From: Acanthaster planci | Taxonomy: Eukaryota; Echinodermata; Asteroidea; Valvatida; Acanthasteridae | DNA length: 62,714 nucleotides | NCBI RefSeq assembly: GCF_001949145.1 | Contig: NW_019091418.1 | Coordinates: 2,988,708 to 3,051,421, forward strand | Reading direction: 5' to 3' | Part shown: positions 1 to 14,200 of the stretch, piece by piece | Position numbering within the stretch: position 1 is the stretch's first letter | Layout of the letters: each line of letters begins with the position of its first letter | Made by a program: the position numbers and the translations under genes | The notes under the pieces: generated by a model | The model's input: the letters and a program-made list of their open reading frames with translations, nothing else | Database searches by the model: none | Told to the model about the DNA's origin: nothing

Positions 1-3000
1 CCTATACAGCTCTATTTGTTTCTTGGCCTCTTCCTCACTTCCAGATCCTCCACTCTCATACAGTCTCTTCTCCCAGGGATGATCCTTAAGTCAAGTTTAA
101 TTTTACACATGTAAGCAATTCACGATCAGTCTAAATTTCATTTAACACTACTCAAATTCACAATACATACGTTATATTACTCATTAAACCCAGGCCTCAA
201 CTATAACAATCACTATTCAAGGCAAGCATTTATAGTTTCATTTTGTACTGCAAATTAGAATTAAATCAACTGACTTCTGATAGTTTTGGCAATCTTGTTC
301 TCCCGTCAGCTCTTTGGTGGTGCCTAGCATTCATACCTTGATTGTATGCTTAATCTCTCGGTTGGTATGCTTGCTGGTACACATGTTGGCTTGATGCCAG
401 TCCATCTCTTTTTGAAGAACTTTCCTGCTGCAATCTCCACAGGTGGCTTTGTCATTCTACGGGTGGAGAAAATACATTGCATCAGTACAAGCATCAGAGG
501 CAATATCTGTATAGCAACCCTTGTTTTGCTGTTGAAACCGTACAAAGTTGAGTTGAACTGGTTTAAGTTGTAACCTAGGCAAGATAATGGCAACATGAAA
601 ATGATGACAGATGAAAGTAAAACCCTCAACAACTTGTATGATAATGATCAGGCCAGGAGTTTGGGTAGGTTTGAAAGCTTTTCAGGCATTAGAGAAAGTA
701 TGATGACATGGATATTTTACATCATACAACTATCAAAATATTAATCCATGAAGTTTAAATTCAAATTCCAAAACAACATTTAGTTGTCACAACTGAATAC
801 CTCATTAAAAGAAAGCCTAAACTCCACCATGTTGGCCAAGGACAGTTAACTAATTCCTTTTACAACTCCTTCAATAATTGTTCAGTTGTTTTCTTTTAAA
901 CTCAAAAAAGATTTTGTTGGATAGGCCCTTCTTTCAATTAGGTACTCAATCATGAGCATACTTACAGGGATTTCTAAATCCGTTTTTGGCTTTTGAGCAC
1001 AATCCTTAGCATGGCTGTCTACATCAGCAAATTTCATCTTAGACTCACATCCTGTAATGATATTCAATGTCAATAATTCCAGTTAATATTTTGGAAATAC
1101 ATAAAAAGAGATTCTTACAGAGGATTCTCAGGGGTTTTGTAGCTTAGACAAAATACTCTTCATATTAAGTCTTACCTTTCTACGGTAGTAATGTAAGACT
1201 GAACATAAAACCAGAATCTTTTCTACAGTGTACTGGGGTTCACTATGTTGCTTGCCAGAGGAATTGAGGAAATATCTTTCAAAGTTGGGAGTCACTACAT
1301 CCTGAGACCAATTGCTAGAACCTTGAAAATAAAGTGTACATGTACATCGGAATGGAACATGTGTGGCCTACCCACAAGAGCTGAGAAAACACATAGAAAG
1401 TGTGTGCACTGGTTAATGGCACAGTTATATGAGGACATTATCTTTTGCTGAGAGAATATACATGTAGACCAGATTGCCGGGACTTCTGCTTGCCCAAAAC
1501 ATATTTTGGGTCACAGTAATCATTTTTACTCAAGTGTGCGGTCCCTGCAACTCTGGGACAAGAACATAAATACAGCCCGTAACATCATGGAAATGAATCG
1601 AGTGCAGTGAGCATAATTTGGTTTTTGTCTGAAAGTACACAAACCTTTGGTATTTGCATAATGACATGAAGACATCTCAACATTCAGAGTATGTTCAACT
1701 GTCATTATACTTTGAATTGTTGCCACTTAATAAAGGCACAGTTATGCATTAGAAACCACAGACTAAAGTCCTCTGGTCTTTTAAAGAGTGATTCCAAATC
1801 ACAGGCATAAGGCATACCTAGGTAACTATATGGACACTGCACCACAGCTGACGAAATCTCCTTGTCTAAAGATCTCTCTAGAACCTTCCACTCTACATCA
1901 AGGGGTGTTGCATCTAGTGGGTCTTGCTTGGATGTCTTAGTGAGTTCATCTATGATTGGCTCACTGAAGACATGCTTAGGTTCAGATCCAGATATGCTGA
2001 CAGGACGGTAGAGGGGGGCTAGGGTGATGGGACATTCAAATTTCTTAGCTTGCTTGGGGTCGACAAAGCTAACAGCTTCACTGAACCAGTTTCTAATGAC
2101 GCTGACAGAGTAGATCTGGGTAAGAAAAAGAAATCAGATTGTATTTCTTTGGTGTTCAAATGAAAGTCTTGACCACTATATGATATTATAAAGAAGAAAA
2201 AAAACTTGCTTCAAAGCTGAATGCCCTGAACTTGATACATAAACAGCAAAGGTGCTGCAAAGGCGACGGTTTAGATTTTCTTGTAATTTCACTTTTGGCA
2301 TATGTCATATTCATCAGTGTTATCACCTGAATACAGGTAGGCATTGCATCAGTTAAAAGAAATCTATTCAACCCTTACTTGATTGGTAATGTACCAGATA
2401 CCTTCCTTAATTAACCCTCCTTTAGTTTTACAGCACAAATATGCACAAGTGCCCAAGGTCTCTCTCTTGCACGTTGGTGCAGTGCACAACACGACACAGC
2501 TGTACTTCTTTGAGGTGTTTACCAAGTGACCCAAAGAGTGACTTCAGCATAGGAGGGTTAAGCCCCCAAATTTTCCCAAAATCCCCAGGTGATAAATTTG
2601 AAAGGGTTCGCATTAACCAAGCCAGGAAGTAAACTGGAATACCTGCTTGTTGGTACCATCAGCTGATGTAACCTCAATGTTAATTGCTGTCTCTCCAACA
2701 TTGAGGCTGACCTCTGACCCAGGCTCTGACCCACACACTTTGACCCCTGTCTTCTTGTCTGGGGTAGTAGGGGTCACTTTAATAGTAGATGTAGAACTGG
2801 GCACAATGCCTATTAAAGCAAAGACAAGCAAGAAAAATTACAAGCAATTCTTATTCTCAATTCCTGATTTCTGAATTAGGAATAGAAGCAATTCCATTGT
2901 CATAATTTCAAGCATTTAATGAACATTAACTAAAATCAACAGAAATGTATGTTTGCGGATACACCAGCCACCTTTTACTAGCATGAGGTTCCAACAACCC

Positions 3001-5316
3001 TAAACCACAAAGGACCATTGAAATTATGCAGACTCTTCTTGTATTCAGCATGGCTGAGGCTAGAAATTAGTACCGTATCGCAGTAATGTTACTTGTTTCT
3101 GAAGGGATTTACTTTACAGTACCGTAGCGGAATAGATCTAAAACCCCTAATCTCCTTACAACCTTGTACTCACAAACATACTGGAGAATGTCAGAGCTAA
3201 ACTCTGGCAGTAATGTACCAACAGACACTTTTACATCAGTCAATGAAGCATCGCGAGCTGACAAACGCTTAGCATGAATCTGATAGAGCTTGGTTGTACC
3301 ATCTTCAGCTGACACCTCAATCTTAATGATAGTGACTTCCCCCTCTTTAAGTGGAATCGTCCTCTCTCCACCACTACCCTGTACAATATAATCATTTTTG
3401 TACACATGTAAAAGAATACATTACACAGTCAATTGACATTGAACCACTCTATAAAAACAGATTTCAGGTAGTACAGATTTTGATAAGCCAGTGTGCAATT
3501 GACTGTGAACCAGTGGTGATGTACATTTGCTATTTACGCCAGCATGGCAACTAAACATTCAAAGTGACTCTTTGAGAGACTTAGAAATGTAACAGCGACA
3601 AATTTTTGTTTGGTTCCGCACTTACATGCCATTGTAACGATAAACTCGTATTTACAAGATGGAATTTAGACCATGTGCAATTTCTGACAGTATTCCCAGA
3701 TCCCCTTACCAAAAAATCCTGAAAAGCCATGCATCATGAAAGGAAAGTGAAATATCCAGCTATTTCATTCAAGAATACAGGACGACTTTTGTGACCCGTA
3801 CCCTCAAACGTGCGCCTTCAAATCTGCGCCCTCAAGTTCTGGAAGGGGGGGCAGGGCCACCCACCTTGCCAGCAGCCATGCAATCTTTGGGTGTGGTCAG
3901 TCAGTCCAATTGTGTCCCGTATGAAATCTCCAAATTTACCACCTTTTTTTGAAACTATCTTCCACAACTACATATTTAAATGAAAAAGCAGCAGACCCAA
4001 TAGCAGCATTATCATCAATAAGATCAACAAATTACTCTGTTGTGGATAATGAATTTATTCTAATTTCGGTTCAATATCATCTGAATTTGTTTTTAAAAAG
4101 TACAACTACATGTACTGTAAATAACAGTAAAATATTCTGCACATGCATACTTCGTTTTTTTTTTTTAATAATGTGACTAGTGTAGTGCTACAAAAGACTT
4201 GGGAAAGATCAAGTTCCATACATGGACATCACTAGACAACCTGTGCCCTATGAGACTGGTGTGAAAGTGTTTGCAGGTAAATGCTTCAATATTTTCCTTG
4301 ATAAAGATGATTCTTTGAGACGTTATCACTTTCTGACATGTTTGATGGCTGATACATGTAACCATTGTAATCTGAAAGGGAAAATTAGTGATGTCTGCAA
4401 ATTCATTTTCAAATTAATATATGTATGGGTTATTACATTATACCATATTTTCTGTCCAATTATGTAGTAAGCAGCAGGTACTCAGGGCTATCATTAATCA
4501 CTAGAATTTTCATTTACAAAATAGACAAAAAATAAAAAATAAGCTTGAAGTAATTACAGAATACCCTGTGGAAAGACATGATATATGGACAACACGAATT
4601 TTCCCTTCAAATGTTAGAACAGCAATCAGAAAGCAGTCTTATAATCACTGTCAATGCACCATCAACACAAACAGCAGAGCGTAAAATTATGGTCAGACAT
4701 CAGACATTCAAGTGAGAATTTTTGACCAGCTCATCAGCATTAAAAGTGCCCCCACAGTATCTTTGGAAAAAGGCGATTGTTTGGCCCCCAAAATGGTGAG
4801 ACTGTGTAAATCGTTGCAAGGATCAACTCCCTGGGTCTTTGAGCTTTCATATGAGAGCAGAAGGGCTAAAAACTACGGTTGAGAAATGGTCCTAAGTGCC
4901 CGAGAAAGTTGAGGGTTGCTACTTGAAAAATGGCTGGAATCAGACTTCGGAAAAATCGTTTTTGGGGCGTGATTTCGTTTTGTGGGAATAATTAAAAATG
5001 TAATTGGTTAACCCATAACAAATTGAAAAGAAANATTGTGTTTGCCCGATCCATCCTAAGGATGGGTCGGAAGTGAGAGTCCGTGCGACACTAGTGGGGC
5101 TAAGCCAGACCCAAATCAGACACGCTGTCAGATCGACCACTGTTAATTTCCTACCAGAATCTGATAAGAAGCATTGCTATCACTCGTCAAACAGTTTACT
5201 GTCAGTTTCTCAACATCACAAGGGAGGGTTGAACTATACTCAGTAGTGTTCGCATGGAATTTAGGGCTCAGGGAGCCCGGTTTTATCGACAGCTTTTCCA
5301 GGTCTGCGTTGTCCAT
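1..5316 (-). CDS. Cadherin-like / U-box / TRAF zinc-finger multidomain protein (3' end outside window)
   Basis: Seven coding exons chain in phase on the minus strand: 5316-5155 (ATG at 5316), 3378-3174, 2809-2643, 2115-1818, 1051-966, 456-337 and 84-1, running off the window. About 374 residues are visible. Residues ~5-92 and ~96-180 each match the cadherin-like beta-sandwich pattern (G-S/T-L-x-P-x-F, a Tyr eight residues on, then 'SAEDGTTKLYQIHAKR' and 'TSADGTNKQIYSVSVIR' ends). Residues ~207-272 look like a U-box: 'FECPITLAPLYRPV', then 'DPLDATPLDVEW'. Next come TRAF-type zinc-finger motifs: CPYSYLGC...H...C, spliced across two exons, and CGDCSRK...H....C. The tail (WEKRLYESGG...) is charged. 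A U-box suggests E3 ubiquitin ligase activity, and TRAF fingers suggest protein docking; both roles are inferred. I do not recognise a named orthologue. The promoter side faces SDE2 across about 3 kb. Confidence 0.8.
2411..2561. mobile_element. TTAA-flanked MITE-like element, copy A (~150 bp)
   Basis: The element begins TTAACCCTCCTTTAG and ends AGGAGGGTTAA, giving an ~11-base terminal inverted repeat that includes the TTAA. It lies in an intron of the U-box gene. An internal block (CCAAAGAGTGACTTCAGCAT) recurs in inverted form inside copy B at 17508-17860. TTAA ends are typical of piggyBac-type target sites. No coding capacity is present. Confidence 0.6.
4196..4420 (+). repeat. Dispersed repeat copy (same family as 35795-36440)
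   Basis: The stretch CCTATGAGACTGGTGTGAAA followed by AATGCTTCAATATTTTCCTTG and AAAATTAGTGATGTCTG follows the layout of the copies at 35.8 kb and 62.4 kb. It lies in the first intron of the U-box gene. Confidence 0.5.
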
Positions 5317-8296
5317 TTTGACAAGTTTGAGGTCTCTTCACACACATTCAAGCTACACCGTACGCGTACAGCATGACACCAGACGCCAGCGCGTCCTTAG
5401 CACCGTTTAGTCTGGTTGTTCGCATTGCATCAGTCGAGATATCGTTACTGAGATTTAGGAGCTAGACCACAAACTTGATGACCATTTTTCAAATTTTGGC
5501 TCCTTACATACAGCGGCTTAATCCTGGCCTCACCAGCTCAAAGCTGTGGCTTCGCTCCCATTAGACAATGCTTCAAGTTCTTACTCGGTCGCGACAGGAA
5601 ACTGAGCGACAAGGAGAAGCAAAATCTGAAAACTGGTCACAGCTAATAACATCTTCTGTGTAAATAAGTCCTTATGTAATACATTCCGCTAAGAAAAACG
5701 TAACTCTCACTATTCCATTAAGCCATGCCATTGAGGTTGGTTAGTAAGGCAAAGTACCGGTAATTACGGGAAAATGAATGTGGTTTCCTCTCAAAAAGCT
5801 ATCAATTTTATTGATTTTGAGATAATGCACTATTATTGAAATAAGGACATTAACCTCGCGTAGAGCAGATTTGATACACTGGGGATCCAATTTTTCCTAA
5901 TTACGTAATTAAAACAATTTTTTCGGCCAAATGCAAAAACCTCCTGCTAATAAGGAAATTTGATATACATTTTATCATATCTCAGAATATACACATTCGA
6001 ATTCAACAGAGCAGATCTTTTTCTGAACAATGTATCCGTCGTGACGTCGTCTTAATTCGTATTATTTTTTTTCAAAAACGGTGGATAGAGCGTTTTACGG
6101 TAAAACTCTTCATCTTTAGGCGGCCCAGTGGGGTACGGTGTCATGTGGGTGCAAATGCACTCACTGAAAAGCCGCTTACACCCACGTTTGCACAGGCGCA
6201 AAAATGTTGTCATTACGACAGGACAATCAACTATTTCGTTTTTACGACTCCGCATCATAACCCGCAGGAAAAAAAATGAAGGATCAATTGCACCCACGCG
6301 ATTCTGCCTTGCCCAACACTTGCACCCACAGTCACCAAGGTCTGGCCCCACCTAAAAAACTCATTCTTAAAAAGAGTCAGTCCCCTATAAAAACCACCCA
6401 AAAAGAGTGAAAACTACGGGGGGACTAAGTGGTAACTAACAAATCTGCGTATATTTTGCTGCAAGAATTTCCAATTTTACGGAATTCTACAAGAAATCTG
6501 CTGAAAAAATTTAATTCTGCTATATTTTCTGTCAAGTTCATGTTTTTTGTTAATCTATCAATTAAATTTAGCCAACAATCGGCTAAAATGGTCACCCCGG
6601 CGTCCAACTGCATGTACTGTAGTATACTGCCGCTCAGTGCACAAAGCAGTTGGATAACACTTGACGAGATGGCTGATGGAGAACACCGACCCATGATTTG
6701 GAAGTAACTTAGAAGATCTCTCCGACACATGGGACAATCACGCCACTATGGATCAGCACCGGTCCCACCTGGACACAGCTTTCAACAACGTGTCACACGG
6801 CGAGCGCTAACCACACACGCGTGTAAATGGTTGGGGGAATTTAAGGGCAGTTGTCTTGAAAATAAAGATAAAAGCCCTGCCTTCTACTTCAAAAAAATTG
6901 ACTCTAAGACGACAGAAAAACTAATTCTCAGTTTTTCATTGATCCAATGTCTTGGCAGAATTTAAGTGTTGAATACATGTTGGAATACACGCGTTCATAA
7001 TGACGTTGGAATCTTAATTACATGTACATGTTATTACATGTAGTAGCAATCATAGCAACAGGACGGCATGATGCTATCTGGCGCTGGCGTTGACGCCCCC
7101 CCCCCCGCTAAAAATGACTAGTTGACTTCTACAAATTCTTGTAATTATTTAAGTTGAAATGCATGCAGGCTAATACTTGTTGACAAAAGCAGAATTTGAA
7201 ATACCTCCTAAAACTAAATTATTCAATGAAAAATCGCTTGTCTCATTTCTCTCTGAAACTTTCAGAATGTTCTGGTGAGTAACCGGGAATTATTTGTTCT
7301 TGGCCTTAACATGTTTTTCCTATTATTGTTGTTATTTCTTGTTTCGCTTGGCCTAACGGCCTTTGATTTAATCTGGTGAACATGCACATGCTTTTTATGC
7401 GCTGTATGTAGGTCTGTAAATGTCACTATTTCTAAGTGCCCAACAAAACATCCTTTGTCATTGGGCCTTGGCACACAGACTGCCGCACTGGAGTAAGAAC
7501 CAACAAATTCGTGCAAAGTAAAAAAGTCCTTACAAAAAAAATAATAACTTGAACTTTACCGCCCGCACCTCGTTTCCAAGTAGCTGGGTTATCACAAACT
7601 GAAAGCACTCGGGCTTGTTGGTATCAGTTGGTCTACAGGAATCTTCTATAAGAAGGATCTAAGAGACACCAAAAGACAAGGAACTGCATTCTGCATTCTG
7701 GGAGAAAAACCGGTTTCACGTAAAAAATATTTTATAATCAGGCATAATTATGTTTACGGTTGGATTTCACAATGTAAGCACGTGTCATTCAGGACTTATG
7801 TGCATCACTTATTATTCTTTCCTCCGCTTACAGTGACCATGCCCGGCCCTTATCAAGTTTTGCAAAGCAGTTAACAAAATAATAGTCGTTAGAATAGTTA
7901 AATATTTTATTTGAGTTCCTGTATGTTCCGTAGGTGAGTCAACTGAAATATTTGCGGATTCTGTTCTTCCACTGTGTGTCGTCGACGCCCTATTTTATGG
8001 CCTGCAAAGTTAACATTTAATCCCGGAATAGAGATTTCTTTATTTCGAGACTTGCAAAGTGAATTAACATTTAATCGTGTAATAGAGATATCTCTCAGAT
8101 TAAAATTTCAATTTTGCACGCCTACGGTACCCCATTGCATGTGACACACAGAGTATCTTGTCATTAGAGGGCGCCCTTCTCATTCTGATTAAATACGAAT
8201 GTGAAACGCAGACCGAAGGGAAGTAGAGGCTGAATCTACTCATTTTTACTTGGAGAAAACAAACGTTACTTAAGGACTTAACACACTACCTTCGAA
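5317..8296. other. Intergenic interval between divergent genes (U-box gene and SDE2)
   Basis: This is the shared upstream region of two divergently transcribed genes. It must contain both promoters and 5' UTRs, but I see no convincing TATA box. It holds a poly-C run near 7087-7101 and ACATGTACATGT palindromes near 7020-7045. I find no coding exon in it; the open frames are short and lack family resemblance. Confidence 0.5.
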
Positions 8297-11200
8297 ATGT
8301 CTGTCTTTGTGAGAACTTTTAGTGGCCGTACGCTTTGTTTGCAGTCGCATGCCAGTTGCTACAATGGAGAAAACCTGACACAAAAAATCGGCGAATTAGA
8401 GGTAGGCTTGGAAATAACCTAGGGGGGTGTCAGTCACTTCGCCCCATTTCCACTTCGCCCCATTGATTATCGTTCATTCTGTTCTTCGGTAACAGAGGCA
8501 TAGGCCTAGATGCAATAAACCAAAACATCGATGTTTGAATACCCAAATAACAATCAGATAATCCAACTTATAAAGGCATAAACAATGATTCCAACGGCAC
8601 CAGACCCAAATTTTTTGTGTTTCGTTGTCGCTGTGGTAAAAACACGAGCACAAAGCACTGGTTCCTGCCGCCTCACACCTGTGTAAGAGAATGCATGATG
8701 GAGTGTGGGGACCAGTCTATTCATGCTGTGGCAACCATTCATGTATATGATCCGTCACGCATCGAAAAAAATTAATGTTTGCAAGATTTTGTCACGTTAA
8801 TTCTTAGTATCTTGTCTATGTGTGTATTTATTTATTTCATCAGTTTAATTTTAGGTTGTTTTGCTCGTACTTGAAGTGAGCATATTTCCACAAAATTTCC
8901 TGCGCGCCAAGCTTTATCCGATCACCCGAGTACAGCTGTCTGGATGCATGGAGAATTACCAGAATGATTTGATCAGAATTGTGTGTGTCGCTTTGAAATA
9001 AACTTGTAGAGGATAAGAAATAACCCTGATGCTAGTCCAACCATATACATTAATTCACCATATTGGACAATGCAGGTGATATTAATTTAATGCCGTAGAA
9101 TTTTCTATAATACATTGTAACTACATGTCGTTTCATGTCATTTGTGGAACTCCTCGACCATTTTTTAAGANGATGTGGGGATAGGGCGAAGTGGTTAGGG
9201 GCGACGTGGAAATGGGGTGAAGTGGGAATGGGGGGATGTTGGGATGTGGGGATGGGGTGAAGTAGAGATGCGATGATTTGGGGATGGGGCGAAGTGGTTA
9301 GAGGGCAAAGTGGTTAGGGGTGAAGTGGAAATGGGGTTTCATTCAATTTCATTCAGTTGCTTATAAGCACAAAAAAACCTTGCTTAATAAACAAAGGTTA
9401 CAAGCTCAAGCTCTGTGTGATTGTCATGCTAACCAAACAACAGGTCAACACCTTTCCAAAACAATACACATTACAAGAAGTTTTGGCTGATAACCTGATT
9501 TGTCAAGCAAGGTTTTTTCACGCTTAAACAAATTTTTTGCTTAAGCAGTGCTAAGCCTATGATTTTATGAAATTGGTCCCTGACAACCATAACGTTACTC
9601 CGATAGTAGTCCTCACTTGGTCTCTGTGTTACAAATCGCCTTATGCAGAGTCCAAGTTAGGGCTATTCCGACTAGGCAGTGCATATGTCATGTAAGTAAC
9701 ATGCTTTCTCACCCACCATGCCCATGCAACATCAATCATCAGGTCGTGGCATGACCAAGGCTCTATAGTATCAGTGTCAATCTAGCTACGATGCTTGACT
9801 AACGTTATGCATACATTGCCTAATCAAGTGACAGTGATGTCATTTTGAGGTTAATTTTAGATCAAGGCATTCGGACCAACCCTATCTCTTCATCGATCTA
9901 ATCTTCAGTAAATATGGCAATAATTTTCCAGATTTACACCGTAGACTAGTAAGGCTGCATATGTTTCCAATCATCTAACACCACAGCATTATTCCTTTCA
10001 GCTCTACATCTAGGTTCCCTTAAACTTTAAATTTTGTGCATCACTAAGTCCATGAGAGTAGAAGTTGTAGATTTGCGTCTATTGCCCCCATGTCCCGATG
10101 CCACCGCCCCCCAAAAATCATTATTTACAAACATTTCGTTATTTGTAGGAAAAAGACAGGCACATGTCCAGATGTCTCCTTGAGCTATGGCCAACTAATG
10201 TGCATCGGATCAGCTTGCACGTTTATTATTTCACTGCGGGTCTTTTTATGTTGTGATGATCCCAATTTGACCTGATCCACGAACTGCTGAAGGGCCTACA
10301 TGTAGCTCATCCTTCAGCGAGGCTTTCGGTTGTAGTTTGGCAGCATTATACTTGAAAAGTGTCTGTACTTGGAGGTTGAAATAAAATAATGACTAATGAA
10401 AAGTGAAAAATGCCTCGCGTGTTTTTTAATTTATTAGGCCGCAAATCTANNNNNNNNNNNNNNNNNNNNNNNNNACGGGGCGATATGGGGATAGGGCGAA
10501 GTGGTTAGGGGCGACGTGGAAATGGGGCAAAGTGGAGATGGGACGATTTGGGGATGGGGCGATGTGGGGATAGGGCGAAGTGGTTAAAAAAAAACTTTGC
10601 TTAATAAACAAAGGTTACAAGCTCAAGCTCTGTGTGATTGTCATGCTAACCAAAAAACAGGTCAACACCTTTCCAAAACAATACATTACAAGCAGTGCTA
10701 AGCCTATGATTTTATGAAATTGCCCCCTGACAACCATAATGTTACTCCAATAGTAGTCCTCACTTGGTCTCTGTGTTACAAATCACCTTATGCAGAGTCC
10801 AAGTTAGGGCTATTCCGACTAGGCAGTGCATATGTCATGTAAGTAACATGCTTTCTCACCCAACATGCCCACACAACATCAATCATCAGGTCGTGGCATG
10901 ACCAAGGCTCTATAGTATCAGTGTGGATCTAGCGACGGTGCTTGACTAACGTTATGCATACATTGCCTAATCAAGCGACAGTGATGTCATTTTAAGGTTA
11001 ATTTTAGATCAAGGCATTCGGACCAACCCTATCTCTTCATCGATCTAATCTTCAGTAAATATGGCAATAATTTTCTAGATTTACACCGTAGACTAGTAAG
11101 GCTGCATACATGTATGTTTCCAATCATCTTACATGACAGCATTATTCCTTTCAGCTCTACATCTAGGTTCCCTTAAACTTTAAATTTTGTGCATCACTAA

Positions 11201-14200
11201 GTCCATGAGAATAGAAGTTGCAGATTTGCGTCTATTGCCCCCATGTCCCGATGCCACCGCCCCCCAAAAATCATTATTTACAAACATTTCGTTATTTGTA
11301 GGAAAAGACAGACACATGTCCAGATGTCTCCTTGAGCCATGGCCAACCAATGTGCATTGGATCAGCTTGCACGTTTATTATTTTACTGCGGGTCTTTTTA
11401 TGTTGTGATGATCCCAATTTGACCTGATCCACGAACTGCTGAAGGGCCTACATGTAGCTCATCCTTCAGCGAGGCTTTCGGTTGTAGTTTGGCAGCATTA
11501 TACTTGAAAAGTGTCTGTATTTGGAGGTTGAAATAAAATAATGAAAAGTGAAAAATGCCTCGTGATTTTTATTTTTTTGGGCCGCAAATCTACAACTTCT
11601 TTTCTGATGGCCTAAAATTTCATGGTGAAATCTTTCCAGACAGTGTCAGTTTTTACCACTAGGTGGCCTATGCAACTTCAGCTGACAAAAACGTCTTGTG
11701 AAAAAAAATAGGAGTTTTTGCTAATTTAATTTGCTTTATGTAAAAAATGTTGGTATTCATTGTTTTCATGGATTTCATGGAGAATATTTTGATTCCCTGT
11801 GGGTTTTGGAAAATTTCCTTTGGAAGATGTGAATGGGGTGGTGTTTTGTTTTAATGGCACTTTCAGCTACTCAGTCTATTTGTGCCAATAGCTATATGTT
11901 TATTGATAACCTTTAGTAATCAGCATCACATTACGGAGTTAAGAAGGTCCACTTTTAGAAGCAGGAGGAAACCAGAGTACCTGTCTCCGACATTTAGAAC
12001 AATGTGCTGCATGCTTCCTATGTGTGAAAAAGAGCTGTGTTCCAGGCACATGGTCCACCGGGGTCATGCGTAATGCCATTTGTTATTACATGTAAGTGAT
12101 CTCTTTTCCAGGTACTCGGGTACCCGATGTTGACAAAAAATGGGAAACCGGTTCCAAAAATACCCAGAAATGCACAGCCCAAACCCAGAGGAAACCTGCA
12201 AGAGCGAGTATGGACTGGAAACCAAATGCACTTGAAGCCTGGGCCAATCCCAGACTGGAACCCGGGCCTCATTGAGGCAAAGCGAGGAAAGAACTGCTAC
12301 ATGTACATGTACACTAACCCACTCCCCTGTGTGGATGTGTAGCCCTGTTACATGTCTTTTATGCATATGTGAGAGGCTGCCATGGCTGCTGTAGCAAATA
12401 TTAGACTGGCTCCTAGTCCACCATGTAAATGATGCAGACTACCAATAAATAATGTTTTGTGAAAGGAAATACATGTAAGTTCTGGATAAGCTTTTTTGAG
12501 AAGTATAAATGGTTTTGATAATTTTTTTCATAAATCTAATTTTGCAAATTACATGTATATGATTTGTGCGTAGGTTTTCTTGAATAGTGTCTAGAATGGA
12601 AATCTCAGAAAATTTCAAAATCTCATGAGAACAGAATGACGTCATTGTCACTTGATCAAGCAACAGTACAGCATCACTAGATCGAGCCATGGTCACTGAC
12701 CTTATCATTGCTACACGTAGCTGATTTCTGAACTTTTATCCATCTACTTTATTTCAAGCTTTGACTTTTTCCAGGGAAATACAACGAACAGTACCTTGAA
12801 CTTGTCAACAAAATTGAGGGGTATTTCATCTAACGGTCTATACAACGTGTACCATATGCAATGTTATGACAATTTTTTTTGTCGCTTTAACACTTCATCA
12901 GCTGGCCATGTCAACAGAAGTCTCAGACAGCTTCTGACACTTCAGTGAACTGCTCCCTAATTTTGGAATGACATTTTTTGTCTCATAGTTGCGAGATACC
13001 AAAAAGTGGGTCACTGTAGATTGTCCTGAGCAGTAGTTATGAAGAACACCCTCCATATTTGAATTATAAAGGAGACCAGTAATCATGATAATTGGGGTGC
13101 TAGTATTTTTTGGTTTGCATTTTGTGAGGCAGCTCTATTGTAAGGTTGGTTGTACCGGTACATGTACTTGTGCTACACTATATTTTTGGAGTGAAGCTAC
13201 ATGTATGGTTATAAAGTTTAGTTTGTTTTAATCCCACGGGTACATAAACCTTTTTGCAAGTGCCCTTTCCCTTCATATACGTATGTATACACCTTTAAAT
13301 CTTCAGTGTTAATATCCACAAGCAGACATCTCTGAGTACGATAGTGGCAATGTACCAGTGTTATTTATCACACATCAAGCTCAAAAATTATGAAGAAATA
13401 ATAAAGATTTGAAGTTGACTAGATTACCTTGAAAATAGCCCACTTCACAAAACTGAAAGTCCAGATCCATTTGTTTAGGGCTGTACAGTGTCGTGAGTGT
13501 GAAACTTATTTGTCCCTTTTGTTTTGTTGATTAATCCAGGGTATCCCCATCCATCTCCTGTCCCTCTACCATCATGGAAAGAAAGTTGGCAGCAGTGACC
13601 TCATTCAAGCTGGGGATTGCTACCAAGCTCTGTTGTGTCTCCAAGGAGGGAAAGGAGGTATGTAAATTAGAGGTACATGTACGTCATCCTGGTACGGTCC
13701 AGAGCTTGTGATGTCTAACTCACGTGGCATAACATTGTTTTCAAACCCTGCAGTGATCTTTAATGGTTCTTTTCTTCTTGGATAAGACTCTTTGCCTATT
13801 TCTACTTTCGAGAATACATGTTACATGTAGGTACATGTACATAGCTTGACTGCATAAAACCAATTTTCTGACCTGAAGGACAGTGTTGATAGTAAGAGAC
13901 GTAGTTTTTAACACATTGCTATATGGTATAACTTCTCTAGTCTCTTTTGTATTGTGATTGGAGGCGTAAAGTTCCTTGCTCTTGGTTCCAATTTGACAGT
14001 GTCTTGTCCTTAGGAACTCTCAGAAAAAGTAGGTACAAGTACATGTAATACTTACAATTCATGTGTAGATAGCTCTCAATCATTAATGCCTCTTTTATTC
14101 AAAATTGGTTCGGACTTATTCAGTTTGAAGTACTCTCCAATAAAATATGAACTTAAATTCTGGATTTTTTTTAACTTACTGGCATTGAAATGTTCATCCC

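Larger units (their letters stand above)
9175..11593 (+). repeat. Tandem duplication of ~1.1-1.3 kb flanking a 25-base gap
   Basis: The segment 9175-10449 is repeated almost word for word at 10475-11593. Both copies start with the G-rich minisatellite, pass through 'CTTAATAAACAAAGGTTACA' and end at 'GGCCGCAAATCTA'. Copy two lacks roughly 75 bases present in copy one near 9470-9545 and differs by scattered substitutions. The copies abut a run of N (10450-10474). This is either a real tandem duplication in SDE2 intron 1 or two alleles placed side by side by the assembler. Confidence 0.85.

Noticed and set aside
6052-6355. Two ~75-100 codon frames on opposite strands
   Set aside because: Low-complexity, no splice partners, and no resemblance to known proteins; treated as chance.
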